Positions 34,187 to 45,104 of a DNA stretch of 64,000 nucleotides are shown here, one piece after another. A program made the position numbers and the translations under genes. Position 1 is the stretch's first letter; every line of letters starts with the position of its first letter. Source of the DNA: Isoetes taiwanensis (lineage: Eukaryota > Streptophyta > Lycopodiopsida > Isoetales > Isoetaceae); NCBI GenBank assembly GCA_021234155.1, contig JAJEKV010000001.1, positions 2,047,927 through 2,111,926 of the forward strand, in the 5' to 3' direction. The notes beneath the pieces are model-generated. The model searched no databases. It saw only the letters and a program-made list of their open reading frames with translations, and had not been told where the DNA came from.

Positions 34187-34650
34187 GTGACAGGAACCGA
34201 TTGATTTTGCAAGTGAAATCTCAAGTTCTAATATGAGGTGAGCAACTCATGTTCTTCTAGGAATGCCCTGTTTTGGACCCTTCGCAAAAGCTCGACCAGA
34301 AATGTTTGTTGGTTTTTCTTTTATTTGTTTGTTTCTATATTCTGCTATATTTTATTTCAAGGTCTACCCATGTTTATTGCAGGTGACAGGAGCAGCGATT
34401 TTGCAAAGGAAATTTCAAGTTCTAACAGGAGGAGAGGTGAGCAACTCATGTTCTTATTGGTCATGCCATTGCTTAATGCCTTATTCTGCTCTGGACCCTC
34501 TTTAAAAGCTGGACCAGAAATGTTATTGGTATTTCTTCCATTGTTTCTTCTCTATTTTGCTACATTTTATATTAGTGTATCCATGTTTACTGCAGGTGAT
34601 AGAACAAATCGATTTTGCAACGGAAATTTCAAGAATTGCTAAGAGAAGGT
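34187..34650 (+). repeat. Triplicated exon-like cassette
   Basis: Three units of about 200 bp. Each contains an exon-sized core of about 50 bp between an acceptor-like TG/TTGCAG and a donor-like GTGAGCAACTCATG: cores near 34188-34231, 34382-34434 and 34596-34649. They encode related peptides (IDFASEISSSNMR, DFAKEISSSNRR, IDFATEISRIAKR) in one frame each. The spacers also match ('CCCTGTTTTGGACCCTT' and 'CTGCTCTGGACCCTCTTT', then 'CATGTTTACTGCAG'). I do not recognise the protein. Either it is a tandem exon duplication in a real gene or a minisatellite that happens to carry splice-like ends. The first unit needs a different phase from its splice junction. Confidence 0.6.
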
Positions 34651-34689
34651 GAGCAACTCATGTTAGTTTAGTCATGCCATTTGGCTTAA

Positions 34690-36080
34690 AATATAAATGC
34701 CCTGTTTTTATCTTATCTTATAAAAGCTTGGAGAAAGACCATACACTAATGTTTATGAGCTTATGAGATATGGAAGTTTTAGGTTGGCTAGGAAATTTAT
34801 GATTGCTAAGATTGAATATTATTAGACCTAGTCTGCACATATAAAACTCTAAAATGACGGTTGTACCCATAAAGTTATGGGCATTAATTTATTTGCCCTA
34901 CTATCACTTGAGCTCACAAGTTTTATGTATGGGAAAATAGCCATCCACTATTGAAGCAAATTTATGATTAGATTTATTTGCATTTTATGTTTTGAACTTG
35001 TAATATTTTCTTGAATGGATTTCTAGATATAATTGGATGCCGTTGTTCCTTTATTGGATGCCTGTTGTTGTTGCAGGATATATACTTATAAATATATGCT
35101 ATGTATTTTCTTTAGGTAAATCCAATGGCACCTTGCAAAAAGATGTCACGTTTTGGAGCTCGAAAGGACAAGAACCAAACATCTATTCTAGAAATGGCTG
35201 TATTCCAACATGAGGTTGAGGTTACGCAGGACCCATTTGTAGCTGCTGCAACTGTTTTGCTATTGAATATAAACATGTTTCTCTTATTTCTTGGGGGCAT
35301 TATTATGTATACTTTATTTACATTGAATATGTATTCTAATGTATGGTTTTGATTTTAAGTATCAAATTTGCTTGCTGGTTTATAATTTGTAAGAAACCGT
35401 AGGCAAGATCTTAAATTGTAGGAAATTAGCTTATTGATTTTAAAATCAAAGGAAATTGTAGGCAGGAATTAGGAATTAACAGGTTGCTCTACAAAGTACA
35501 GGAAATTTTCCTTTAGTAGTCTAAAAATTTCCCGAACCAAGACGGTGAGCCGAATACATTAGGATTGTATTCATTCCTAGGATAATGTATGCATGCCTAT
35601 GCAGTAGAATTGTATTTATGAGGGCAATTGATTGTGTATGATATTTTTGTTTGGTATTTGGGAATCAGTGGTTGGGACTATGATTTTGGTGTCGTATTGT
35701 ATTAAAAAGGGTATATTTTGCGATGTTTGAGCAGCTTAATTGCGTTTAGTGGTCATGTTGCTATTTTGATGTGTTTTTATGATTTTTTGCCATCTTGGAA
35801 TAGAAAAAGTATTTATGCTGTGCGGATAAGAGGACATGCTCCTTTCTATTTTATGCTCCTTGTTTTTGTGAGAGAGTGTAGGCGGTATGCAAGAAAGCGT
35901 GGCTTCAAAACCGATTGACAGTGCTTTATAAGCCGCAGGGCTCTTCATGTTGTTGTGTTGAAGGGCATGCTTGGCGTGAAGATCCCTAGTTCCTTTGTTT
36001 TCATATTTTTTTAGGTAACAAGAGCACAGGATGCTCGGTTGCCAGACTTGTTTCTTTGTTTTGGTTTTACACAGGCTTCG
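34690..36080. other. No confident gene
   Basis: A possible exon starts after TTTTCTTTAG at 35115 and encodes PCKKMSRFGARKDKNQTS in one frame. It is followed by a hydrophobic stretch at 35265-35350, and no family is recognised. AT-rich otherwise. The 36080-36160 part is a TTTC/TTTG pyrimidine-rich run. Confidence 0.3.
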
Positions 36081-37220
36081 GTTGCATGGGCTTCTTTCTT
36101 TATTTCGTTTTCTTTGTCTTCTTTCTTTGTTTTTGTTTTCTTTCTTTGTTTTCGTTCGACTATAGAACGATGATTCCGGCAGAGGAGGCAAAGGAAACTA
36201 TAGAAAGATGCTTCCCAAGATTCCCAAGAACAAGCAGAGCTTTTCGTGTTCCTCGGGTTGTTCCCGGTTCCCGGTTTCTTAGGAACCTAGATTCCCCGTG
36301 AAGCGTTTATTTACCCGGACCCGGCTTGTTAGGAAGCCGCTTTCGATTGGTGGGCGATTTGAGGATGGGCCGCTATCTATTTTTTAGCGCAGAGCGTGAG
36401 CAAAGGCAGAGCGTGAAAGCGTAAGCGAGGCGGGGCGACCGTGAAGTCGAGAGAGTAGGCAAAGCTTCTTGCAAAGCTTCTTGCGGTGAGGCAAAGCTTG
36501 AAGCTTCTTCCAGAGCGTAGGTTTCCCAAGAAGATCCCATCGATTGCTCTCACGGCCCCGCATGGTGCGTGGTATCCCAGGGATATGCATGGTCTCGGAC
36601 GTTCTCTTGAGTCACCATGAGTTCCTTAAATGGCAAGCCATTTTTTATGGAGACCTTAGGAAATGGCAAGCCATTTTTTCTCCAAAAAGATGATGGTCAC
36701 GATCCGCATCGCACCCGTGATATGCTCCGGATCCACGGCTGGGATTTAACCTCACAAACCTAACCCATAATACTTGGAAAAAGCATATGGGTTGTCGATT
36801 GACTTATGGTTATGCTTAGGTTTGATTTTATAATATGTTTAGTTTGTTTTACCTCTATATTATTACTTCCAAACAATTAACCTTATTACATTGAAGGCCC
36901 ATACGCTCCTAGGATTCATAGGGTTACCAACTCCATAGGACCACTCTTAGGGTATGCTTCCATGAACGCATAGTTGACCAAAAGAAACTCATGTCAAAAA
37001 ATGCCATGGGATTTTTGAAAGCTTTGAGATGTTGCTTTGGTCAGACACTCATAAAGGAACAGATGGTGATATTTCTTATGATTATGGCCCATTTTATATT
37101 CAGCAATAGTCCTCTTCATGGTCACCTGATTTCTAACATCAGGGCCGAGGAATTTCTCGGATGTTTCAGCTTCAACGATCAAGGAGAAGCGCGAAATATC
37201 GTCATCTGTTCTTTATCTAA
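36080..37220. other. No recognisable gene; local duplications
   Basis: AATGGCAAGCCATTTTTT occurs twice at 36630-36680 and is itself palindromic around GGCAAGCC. CAAAGCTTCTTGC occurs twice near 36460-36490. A pyrimidine-rich tract (36085-36160) is present. Minus-strand and plus-strand frames at 36990-37220 match nothing I can name. Confidence 0.35.
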
Positions 37221-37329
37221 GGTAAAGGCCAAGAGCACGCCATTTCGCCTGGCTCGGACCTGGCTCGCCCTAAAAAGGGGGGCTCGCCAGGTTCGAGCCA
37301 GGCGAAATGGCCTGCTCTTGGCCTTTACC
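37221..37329. repeat. Near-perfect 109-bp foldback
   Basis: Left arm GGTAAAGGCCAAGAGCACGC and onward, right arm its inverted copy ending GCTCTTGGCCTTTACC. The arms are about 50 bp with two mismatches in the first 44 positions, and the centre is TAAAAAGG. It is GC-rich compared with its surroundings. It could be a foldback transposon, the core of a small-RNA precursor, or both. Confidence 0.9.
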
Positions 37330-37540
37330 TATTGCATAAGAATGGTGCATTGACCTATTTTGTCAATCTTGTTATCCAAATATCCCTAAATTCTTAAGTC
37401 TGATCCCATGGAAAGGATCTATAGGCCAACGCCATGTGATCGTTCTTACAATGGAAGCCCATGCACATGTCTCTCCTTATGCGCGACAACACCCCACACT
37501 ACATGAAATGATCCCAATGTTACCTAAGTGCACGACATTA

Positions 37541-37570
37541 GCCCGGCAATGCTAGGCACACGTCTACCCA
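37541..37570 (+). other. Degenerate Helitron-type 3' hairpin
   Basis: GCCCGGCAATGCTAGGC followed by ACACGTCTAC closely resembles the intact end at 38248-38277 but lacks the terminal CTAG. Probably an older end of the same family. Confidence 0.5.
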
Positions 37571-38247
37571 AGGGAACACTGTTTATGCAGAAGGGTAGAG
37601 TACATGTATCTACCTATTGAGTAATGTAGTGCTTTGACTAACCTCTAATTGTTTGTCTTTCTGGCAAATTGGCATTTTATAGCAAAAGAACTCACCTGTG
37701 TTGGAATATATGGTGGAACTCATTTTAGGGTCTACAAATTATTTCGTCCTGAGGAGGTATCTGGTTCTATTATATGAGCCTACCTTCGGAATGAGTTGTC
37801 TCACGTGCTTGACAGTCGTGAGACACTGTGGGCTGTTCGAATCAATGACTCGCCCATGCATTTCACTTTTACCCCGGCAAGATATTACCCGTCGAAGAAG
37901 TGAAGATATCACAGGAGCATTCAACACGGTACAAAACTATGTCCTTGGTGATGTGCATCATGTGAAGATGCATATTTAGAGTTCCATCATGAATTAAAGT
38001 ACACCAATGAACCATAACGAAATTTTGTGTTTTGCATTTATGTACCTATTTTTTGTTGAATTAACGTAACTACTTCTAAGTTCTCTTCTGAAATCCATAA
38101 ACACAAAGTTCACATATTGATAATACTGCAATTAGACAGTTTCAATAACAAAACTAATGCCCATTCTTGCCAATATCAACATGTGTTGTTGTCGAAGTTG
38201 CACATACAGACGTTAAAAGTCGAGTAAAAACACATGCCAAGACACTA

Positions 38248-38277
38248 GCCCGGCAACGCCGGGCACACGTTTACTAG
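38248..38277 (+). mobile_element. Helitron-like 3' terminus
   Basis: A 17-nt hairpin GCCCGGCAACGCCGGGC (7-bp stem, AAC loop) is followed after nine bases by CTAG and then T. This is the classic Helitron end: a short GC-rich stem-loop roughly ten bases before CTRR, inserted before a T. The matching TC start was not found upstream and no Rep/helicase gene is visible, so a non-autonomous copy is likely. Confidence 0.65.
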
Positions 38278-38389
38278 TTATAGTTTATTATAATATGAGA
38301 ATCAGCTTTATTGTAGTAACGTGTTGTGGTGCAGATGATTAATTCATTTGGTTTTCATCTTCTTGTGCGAGTTCGAGCCCACCTTTTAA

Positions 38390-38520
38390 CATTTTTTTAA
38401 CTTTGGGGGTATTCGACTTGTGAAATAAGTTTTAACTTCGGGGGTATTCGACTTGTGGAATAAGTGTGCATGCCGAAACCACGAGTCTAATACCCCCTAT
38501 TCCGCGAGTCAAATACCACC
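38390..38520. repeat. Short palindromic repeat cluster
   Basis: GGGGGTATTCGACTTGTG with an AATAAG tail occurs twice in tandem (38404-38465). It is followed by a roughly inverted version (TAATACCCCCTATTCCGCGAG, near 38488-38510). It lies between the Helitron-like end and the copia gag. Its nature is unclear, possibly an element end. Confidence 0.55.
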
Positions 38521-38571
38521 CTAAAATCCAAGTCCAAATGGGGAGCCAATAAATGCACCGATAAATTTACA

Positions 38572-39880
38572 TTGCCGCGTGCCTTGCCACCTCATTATGG
38601 GATTTTATGGTCAAAAGATATGGCCAAAAGAGTGAAATGGAAATTATGCGACTTCATACGTAACTTCAAGCAACCGAGTTTTCAAGATGGCGGGGATCTA
38701 GGGGGGGGGCACAATTTGAAATTACAAGAGTATTTTGATCTATTGATTGATGTCTTTGGAGGGAAATGCCCTTTTGAAAATTCAAAACAAGCTTCGATTA
38801 TACAAATCTCGCAAAAGTTGTGGGGAGAAATGATGTCGACAAATCGAAAAGGAATACCTTGGGAAGACGCGGTTGGATGACCTACTTGAAATTTCTCTTA
38901 TGCATAAGGAACGAGGTGACAAAAGTCATCCAGAGCAAGACTGCGTGGCTCAAAATAAGGGATGTTCCCATCCACAAAGGGAAGGAACTAATGCTCATGG
39001 CAAAGCACAAGGAGATCCACAACCTCAATATGCAAGGGATGGCACATTGCTCAAGCGGGATCAATCACTGCGTCTGTAAAGGATTTGGCCATCATGCATA
39101 TCTGTGTCCTAGTAAGCCATCACGGCCCTCTAATATTGGTGCAAGGGCTCAAAAGAAACATTTCAAGATGTTGAAGCACCATGCATCCAAGAGGAGAATT
39201 GTATGCTTGAAGAGGCATGCATACTTGAGGTTATTAATGGCACTGACGATTTCTTGGCTGAAAGCCATCTTGTGCAAATCATATTAGGTTCTTTCCTTCA
39301 GGAGGAAACCTTTATCTTGGAAGATTGGTCATCAAATGATGAGGCACATCATGCAATAGCTGAATTATCAACCTTCACTGTCGACTCTAGATGTACCTCC
39401 ATCATGGTTAAGCAAGAAAGCCTTCTTCAAAATTTTGTGGCTAGTAAGGGAGGTGTACAATTGGCTGGGATCCAATACAGAAGTTCCAATTGCAGCACGA
39501 GGTATTTTTTGCTTGCCACTCACAGGGAGACATTTCCTTTCCATTTCTGATGCCTTATATGTTTCTAGTCTTCGAAAGAATCTCCTTTCTGTAGCAAAGT
39601 TGACTGATGCGGGGCTTAATGCTTTTTTCACTGATGAAGCGGTTTATTTCTTTCCAAAAGGGCTTCCTTTACTTGGAACGCCTGTGGCTCAAGAAGCCCG
39701 AACAGGGAACCTATATGAGATTGTCTTGCCTCCAAATGAGCAGCTTTTGCTGAGTGCACAGTCTAATGCCTCGATGGAATTATGGCACAAGCATATGGCC
39801 CATGTCAATCCTCAAACACTTAAGTATCTTCACAAGCAAGGTCTTGTTTCTGGGTTTTATCTGACCAACGATTGGATCTT
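38572..39880 (+). pseudogene. Copia gag-protease-pre-integrase region
   Basis: Several overlapping frames, joined by frameshifts, encode a capsid-like N-terminal part, the zinc knuckle, the protease remnant and the conserved WHKHMAHVN pre-integrase motif just before the integrase. In copia elements this polyprotein forms particles and cuts itself. The aspartic protease site reads TVDSRCTSIM, with Arg where Gly is needed. One long frame (39435-39900) is intact across the pre-integrase part. Confidence 0.75.
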
Positions 39881-39897
39881 TGCCATGCATGCATGCT

Positions 39898-39905
39898 CGA
39901 CAAAC
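39898..39905 (+). repeat. 8-bp target-site duplication of the hAT-like element
   Basis: CGACAAAC occurs immediately before 39906 and again at 41873-41880 immediately after the element. Eight base pairs is the usual duplication size for hAT transposons. Confidence 0.8.
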
Positions 39906-41872
39906 CAGTGTAGTCACGTACGTAGTGTACCATTCGGGCACTGTACACCTTCTTGCGTACTACATGTTATTCGTACGTTGGAGGTTTTTCGTACTTTATG
40001 TACGTTTGTTATGTGTTGTTGTATTTGGCATACAGTACGTAAAGTTCATACAGTACGTTATGTACGTACACTACATATAAAAATTTTCTACTATATTTTC
40101 ACTTTTATAATGGCTACAATACTAAATAAACATTAGACCATTGTGAATATAAAGCAGCAAAGCAGTCTTATAGATTCTTAACACAATACCAAATGAATTT
40201 TTCAAAAATTTGTATCATAGCATTAGGCAATAGCAAACAATTATTACAGTAATCCCTCAAAAATTCTAGTTGAACAATTATGTCTAGAAATATAATAGTT
40301 TTATGCGGGGAACCCTTACGTAGCATCTTCTTGTTGCAATGAGAAGATATATTGAAACTAGAAACTTGTTACAATCAGATTTCTGATTTCTTACTAACCC
40401 TAAGTACTTTACTATTTTTACCCGCTTTTAACTCCAAAATTGCCGCCAACAATGTAAGGTACAACAAGTTCTTGTCAATGTTTCAGATCTGCAATCGGTC
40501 GTCAATGTTCAGATTTTGCAACGTAATACAAAAAATAAGAACAAGAATCTAAATTCTTATTCATGGTGCTTGGCATTCTCAACTTTTTTATGATCTGTAC
40601 CCCTAGATCAGAAGCATAAACCAATACCCATAGCTGTGTTAAATTCTTTCCCTACACTATAGCTGTTTTAAAAAATCTTTTCAATAAGCATAGGCCTTAA
40701 AGCTCTAAATGTTTCTAATTTTAAATCTAGTTACAAAATCCTTTATAGAACATGCCACGTAGCCAAATTTGAATTTTTTAAGCCAGCATCTATTTTAGGA
40801 CATCAAATAACTCTTCCACTACTCAATGCCTAAGCTTAGATTATTTAACACGAATTACTACCTACTTAATATTCCTAGAAGCCTTAGAATTATTAGTTTG
40901 AGAAGACATACATAATATAAGGCGCCATTTAGTGACTTTTCCTCCTTGAATGCCTTTGCTCCATGTATGGAAACGGATGTCCCACAGTTGAGATCCAAAC
41001 CTGAAAAAAATGCAAGCACCAACATTAAGCCAAAATGCAAAGGAAAAAATAACTTGACTCCCAAGAAATTAAAATAGAATTGGCAGTTACCCATCCAGAG
41101 TTCAGACCCTAGGTATTCTTCATAATATCTGTAAGCATAAGATGATCAGCGCATATTGGTATAGCGATTGTAAAAACAAATTACAAAGCTGACATGGCCG
41201 TCCTTTATATAACTTTCGAATGCATTAATATAATATTTACTTGTTGTTTTCATCAGTAGGCAAACGATAGGAGGTCGAGCTGTCGCAAGTCAGTGGCAGA
41301 AAATATTAGAGGAGGAATGAAAGAAAAATACTCACAAAGTACATTGCTTTCACCTGCTAAAAATGCATGGCCGAAATGTGCAAGAGACTGTAGGGATCCT
41401 GAAACTGGCCGATTCTCATGTTAGAAAAAATCTAAGCTTAAAAAGTTCAAGTAGATGTACTTTTACCTGCTAAAATGCATGCTTGAAATGTCTGGAGACT
41501 GCAAATCGCCCATTGCAGTCTTAGAATAGGAAAAGATAAAAATGGATACAAAGAAAGCAAGATACAAAGGAGATCAAGCCAAATCTGTCCGGAGAGACAA
41601 AAATAGAAGGAAGAGTACAACCTTCGCTACCCCTTTGACCCTGATGCACCTTCTTCGATCCCCTGTCACTCTATAAACATAAATAGTAGCTCGAAGCAGC
41701 TCCAACTTCAAGCTCGCGGCTTTTAGAGTTACAGACGACAAGCAAAAATGTCACTAAGGTATGGTCTAAGACCCTCTAATTTTTCTTATTTTTTTTACCC
41801 TATTTTGTTAACATACAAGACGTACATACTTAACGTACAAAATTTTAGTTTACACGTACGAAAACAACCCTG
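39906..41872. mobile_element. Non-autonomous hAT-like transposon in copia
   Basis: This 1967-bp insertion interrupts the copia frame. Its ends start CAGTGTAG on the left and, complemented, CAGGGTTG on the right, as hAT ends often do (CAG-G-type). Both ends are dense in ACGTAC/GTACGT words (39915-40075 and 41815-41865), like the subterminal binding-site repeats of hAT transposases. It is flanked by an 8-bp duplication (CGACAAAC). The body is AT-rich with no transposase or zinc finger. Removing it joins the two copia halves in a sensible order. A short duplicated phrase, TTACCTGCTAAAATGCATG, occurs near 41350 and 41465. Confidence 0.8.
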
Positions 41873-41924
41873 CGACAAACATTGTAGGCGTGCATTTACA
41901 GTCATTGGTACAAGTGCATCAGGG

Positions 41925-42536
41925 ATCAGGGATCGTAGATCTTGTCCATTCTGACCTTTGCGGCATAATGGAGGTAAGAAGTCGATAGGGCAATTTTTAT
42001 TATATCATTTTTGTTGATGATTGTAGCAGAAGAGTGACAGCATATTTCTTGAAAAAGAAAAGTCAGACCCTTGAGGCTTTTAAGACATATAAAGTTTCAA
42101 CAGAAACCCAAACTGGAAAGCATATCAAATGCTTAAGAACAGATGGCGGAGATAAGTATGCTTTTCCAGGAATTATGCATTGATGCAGGCATTCATAGGC
42201 AACTGACCACTCGTCATACTCCGCAACAAAATGGAGTTGCAGAGCGAAAGAATCGCACCATATGTGAGGCAGGAAAAAGTTTTCTAGTTCAAGCGCAACT
42301 TAGCAAGTTTTTTTGGGAGGAAGCAATAGCCACTGTAATCGATATCCAAAATCTTGTTCCTACTATTGCAGTCCCAGGACACACTCCTCATGAGGTATGG
42401 TTTGATAAGAAATTTGACGTTTCGCAGTTGAGAGTTTTTTTGCAGCACCGTTTATATACAAGTTCATAAGGATCTAATATCCAAATTTGATGATAAGAGC
42501 ATCAAATGCAAGTTTCTTAGATATCCTCCCAATCAT
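41925..42536 (+). pseudogene. Copia integrase core fragment
   Basis: This encodes the integrase catalytic core: first Asp in VHSDLCG, second Asp in CLRTDGG, Glu in NGVAERKNRTIC. Next come FFWEEAIAT and then VHKDLISKFDD. Frameshifts occur near 41975, 42150 and 42450. Integrase inserts element DNA; here it is only a remnant, cut off by the LTR at 42537. Confidence 0.8.
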
Positions 42537-43708
42537 TGTGACGTACCATGTATCTATATGGTATACGCATACATTCTATGACACGTCACCAGGGTATAAT
42601 TGGACCCTTATGGGTTGATAGGGGATAACTTGGGCTAACCTAAAAGGGTTTTTATTAGCTATGCTAAATTATTTGTAAGTAAATAACCTAATTAGGCTAA
42701 TTAGGTTATTACTTAGTAAACCTCAGCCAACTAGGCAGTGCCACCTGGCCCAAATCGATTGGCCAGGGGGAACTTGCCCCTACCCCCAATTCTGCCCCAA
42801 AGGAGGAGCTATGCTGTGACCATACTAGAAGAATGGAAGCCTTTCGTGACAATGGCTCTAGCCAAGAGACCAGTTATTCCATAGGTAGTCTGTGCTTCAG
42901 CCCCTTCTCTGATTAGATGGAATGGTTAATTTCTCTTTTATATGTTATTAAGTTGATGATGGATATTTTGATTATGATTGTGTCGTCTCTTTTCGTTTGT
43001 CCCGCATGTCGTTAAGGGTATGGGGTAGAGATCCGAAGGCTTCTTAAGAAGTAGATATGTCTCTAACTAGAACCCTTAAGACCCAGCAATTGCGGCCTGT
43101 GCACAAGAGCCCACCTGGCTGTGGATGCTATGATGTGATTCAGCAATAGATAACAGGTATGATGGTGAATCGGGGGTGGGTTCTTGCCTAGCTTGGCTAC
43201 AAGACTCCAATAGTGTGTTAGGCTTATAGCCGGTTACCGAGTGTGGGCCACGTATGGGGCTGACACTCCCTGGGTCGCAGGCGACGTGTCTATATGGACA
43301 TCTTGAACTCGAACGGGCACGGTGAGCCACCTTTAGATTTAGGGGAGTAAGTCAGGTACGTATGCGGGGGTCATTGATGTGGCGCATGTCCACTAGCACA
43401 TCCAGGGATCCGTCATGTCCGGGAATGGGACGCCTCCCTAACCTGCATCGGACCGAGGAGATGTAACCCAGAGTAGTCTCATATGGTGATTCCATGAGAT
43501 TGCGTCTCTAGAAGGCTACAATCACGCCATAGTATGTTTCAGCCTATCTGCAAAGTGTGCATAGGAGGGACAGATGGAGTCGACTATCCTAGCTATTGTT
43601 CTATGCCCGCCAACGCCATGTTATACCTCTGTCTGTTGATCTCTTGAGACCCTGACCGTCAGTCTATCCCATGGAGTCTGAGCCCAGGGTAGAGCCTTAT
43701 TTATGGTA
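42537..43708 (+). repeat. Family-2 LTR, 5' part, truncated
   Basis: Starts TGTGACGTACC at a junction inside copia coding sequence. It shares landmarks with the chromovirus LTRs: GGGTAGAGATCCGAAG, TGTGCACAAGAGCC, and GCAAAGTGTGCATAGGAGGG with AGATGGAGT. It begins with a palindromic ACCATGTATCTATATGGTAT stem. It ends abruptly at 43708, where a Helitron-like terminus begins on the other strand. The divergence from the 49427 and 61070 LTRs is large, so this is a related subfamily. Confidence 0.7.
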
Positions 43709-43736
43709 CTAGTAATAGTGCCCAGCGTTGCTGGGC
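43709..43736 (-). mobile_element. Helitron-like 3' terminus, minus strand
   Basis: Read on the minus strand: hairpin GCCCAGCAACGCTGGGC, seven bases, then CTAG and T. Same layout and loop (AAC) as the end at 38248-38277. The element would extend to higher coordinates, and a degenerate second hairpin (43959-43975, GCCCAGTGTTGCTGAGC on the plus strand) lies inside. Its TC start was not identified. Confidence 0.65.
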
Positions 43737-43739
43737 ATA

Positions 43740-45100
43740 ATTTGGGAACCTGTAAATGTTGCTAACTTGTGCATTTGCGTAGAGTATCTTCCGCGCCTTT
43801 GGATCATTTTCAGAACTTGTAGAGTAACTTCTTGGCCCTTGGATTATTTTGTGATCTTGTAGAATGCAAGAGGCCATGTCTATGAGTTGTTGAGGTTGTT
43901 TACTATAATCTCTTATAGTCACTCTCTCTTACTGCTTTTATATGAATATAGTAGTGGTGCCCAGTGTTGCTGAGCTATAAGGCAGTTGTTGGGTTCAACG
44001 TTGTAGAATTCCTGTAGCATTAATGGTGTGCATTTTGGGCTTACAATTTTTATATAGTGCTTTATATCGTGGAGACCTTGACGCAATTTCAACACTGTCG
44101 ATGTACCTAAATTATGTTGCCTTTACATTAGAACAAATAATGTAGGTCAACTTTGTCACTCGTAACTATTTCTTCCTCCTCGGCAGAGGTTAAATTAGTT
44201 GTATATTTATTCCTTTGTTTATTCAATGCGCCATTGAAAAGTATGTTTATTAGAGAGCCATGTGAACTAAACTTGCAAGTAAATTGATGAGTTTAGTGTT
44301 GCTCATTTGGAATAGCAAGCAAATATATGTGTACATATGTCCACATAGGTTGGAGATGCTACACCTTTTTATGTAATAGTTTGCAATAAAGTTGCATTAT
44401 AGACCATTGTTACTTGATAAGCCTTCTTTACATAATAGTTTGCAATAAAGTTGTGTTATAGAAGGGTGCGTGTAAATAGATTGCACTATAGAAGTGTTGG
44501 AGGACGTTTATTGGAATTGCATTATAATGTGATACCTTTATTGAGATGCATAGATGGAAAAGTTTGAGAGTGCAGATAATGATTCAAGGTTTGAAAGAAC
44601 ACCATTATTTGCCTATTTGCAGCAACATATGTATTGATGAAAAGTTGAGTGCATAAAACATAACAATTTCGAAAAGAAGAAAGAAAGGAATACATGCAAT
44701 AATGAGGAAAAATTTGTAAAATATAGGAGCACATGTTGAGTCCCATAAAGCACACCATCTTCTTATCCAACACAAATTTTACTGTGGTTGATTGGCAGAA
44801 AATACATAGAAGAATCATTTTAGAAAACCATGTAAGTCTACCAGATGTTGAGATAGGCCCACGGTGCCTAACAACAGTATATGAAGATGCAAATCAAGAT
44901 CATCAAAAGGAGGAATAGTTCTTTAATATGACGTGGGCAAAAGGTTTGTCCTTCAAACTTGCTCATCTCACAACATGCCAAAGTCTTCTTGCATTGTGTG
45001 AGGCATAGTCTGATGTGGTAACTGGGTTATAGCTAACGACTGTAACAACTGCAATGCCGCGTTAGCCATTTTCTGGACTATTATTTATATGAAGAACCTA
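43740..45100. other. Probable Helitron body, noncoding
   Basis: AT-rich, with no long frame or Rep/helicase motif. The phrase TAGTTTGCAATAAAGTTG occurs twice (about 44378 and 44438). The far boundary is not defined. Confidence 0.35.
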
Positions 45101-45104
45101 TAGA

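Larger units (their letters stand above)
38560..42536 (+). mobile_element. Ty1/copia retrotransposon, split and truncated
   Basis: Plus-strand parts in order: gag-like stretch (38572-39120) with a knuckle-like HCVCKGFGHHAYLCPS; protease near 39385 with DSRCTS in place of the usual D-S-G-(A/C)-T-S; GAG-pre-integrase region (39435-39880) with LWHKHMAHVNPQTLKYLHKQ; then, after a hAT-like insertion (39906-41872), the integrase core (41930-42470) with LVHSDLCG, FVDDCSRR, KCLRTDGGDK and TPQQNGVAERKNRT. The C-terminal VHKDLISKFDDKSIKCKFL runs up to 42536, where a family-2 LTR begins. RT and RNase H are absent, and no copia LTR was found at either end. Frames are broken, and the protease Gly is replaced by Arg, so it is dead. 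Confidence 0.85.

Noticed and set aside
43076-43330. Minus-strand frame in the family-2 LTR
   Set aside because: The region aligns with LTR sequence on the plus strand; LTR frames here are not conserved between copies.
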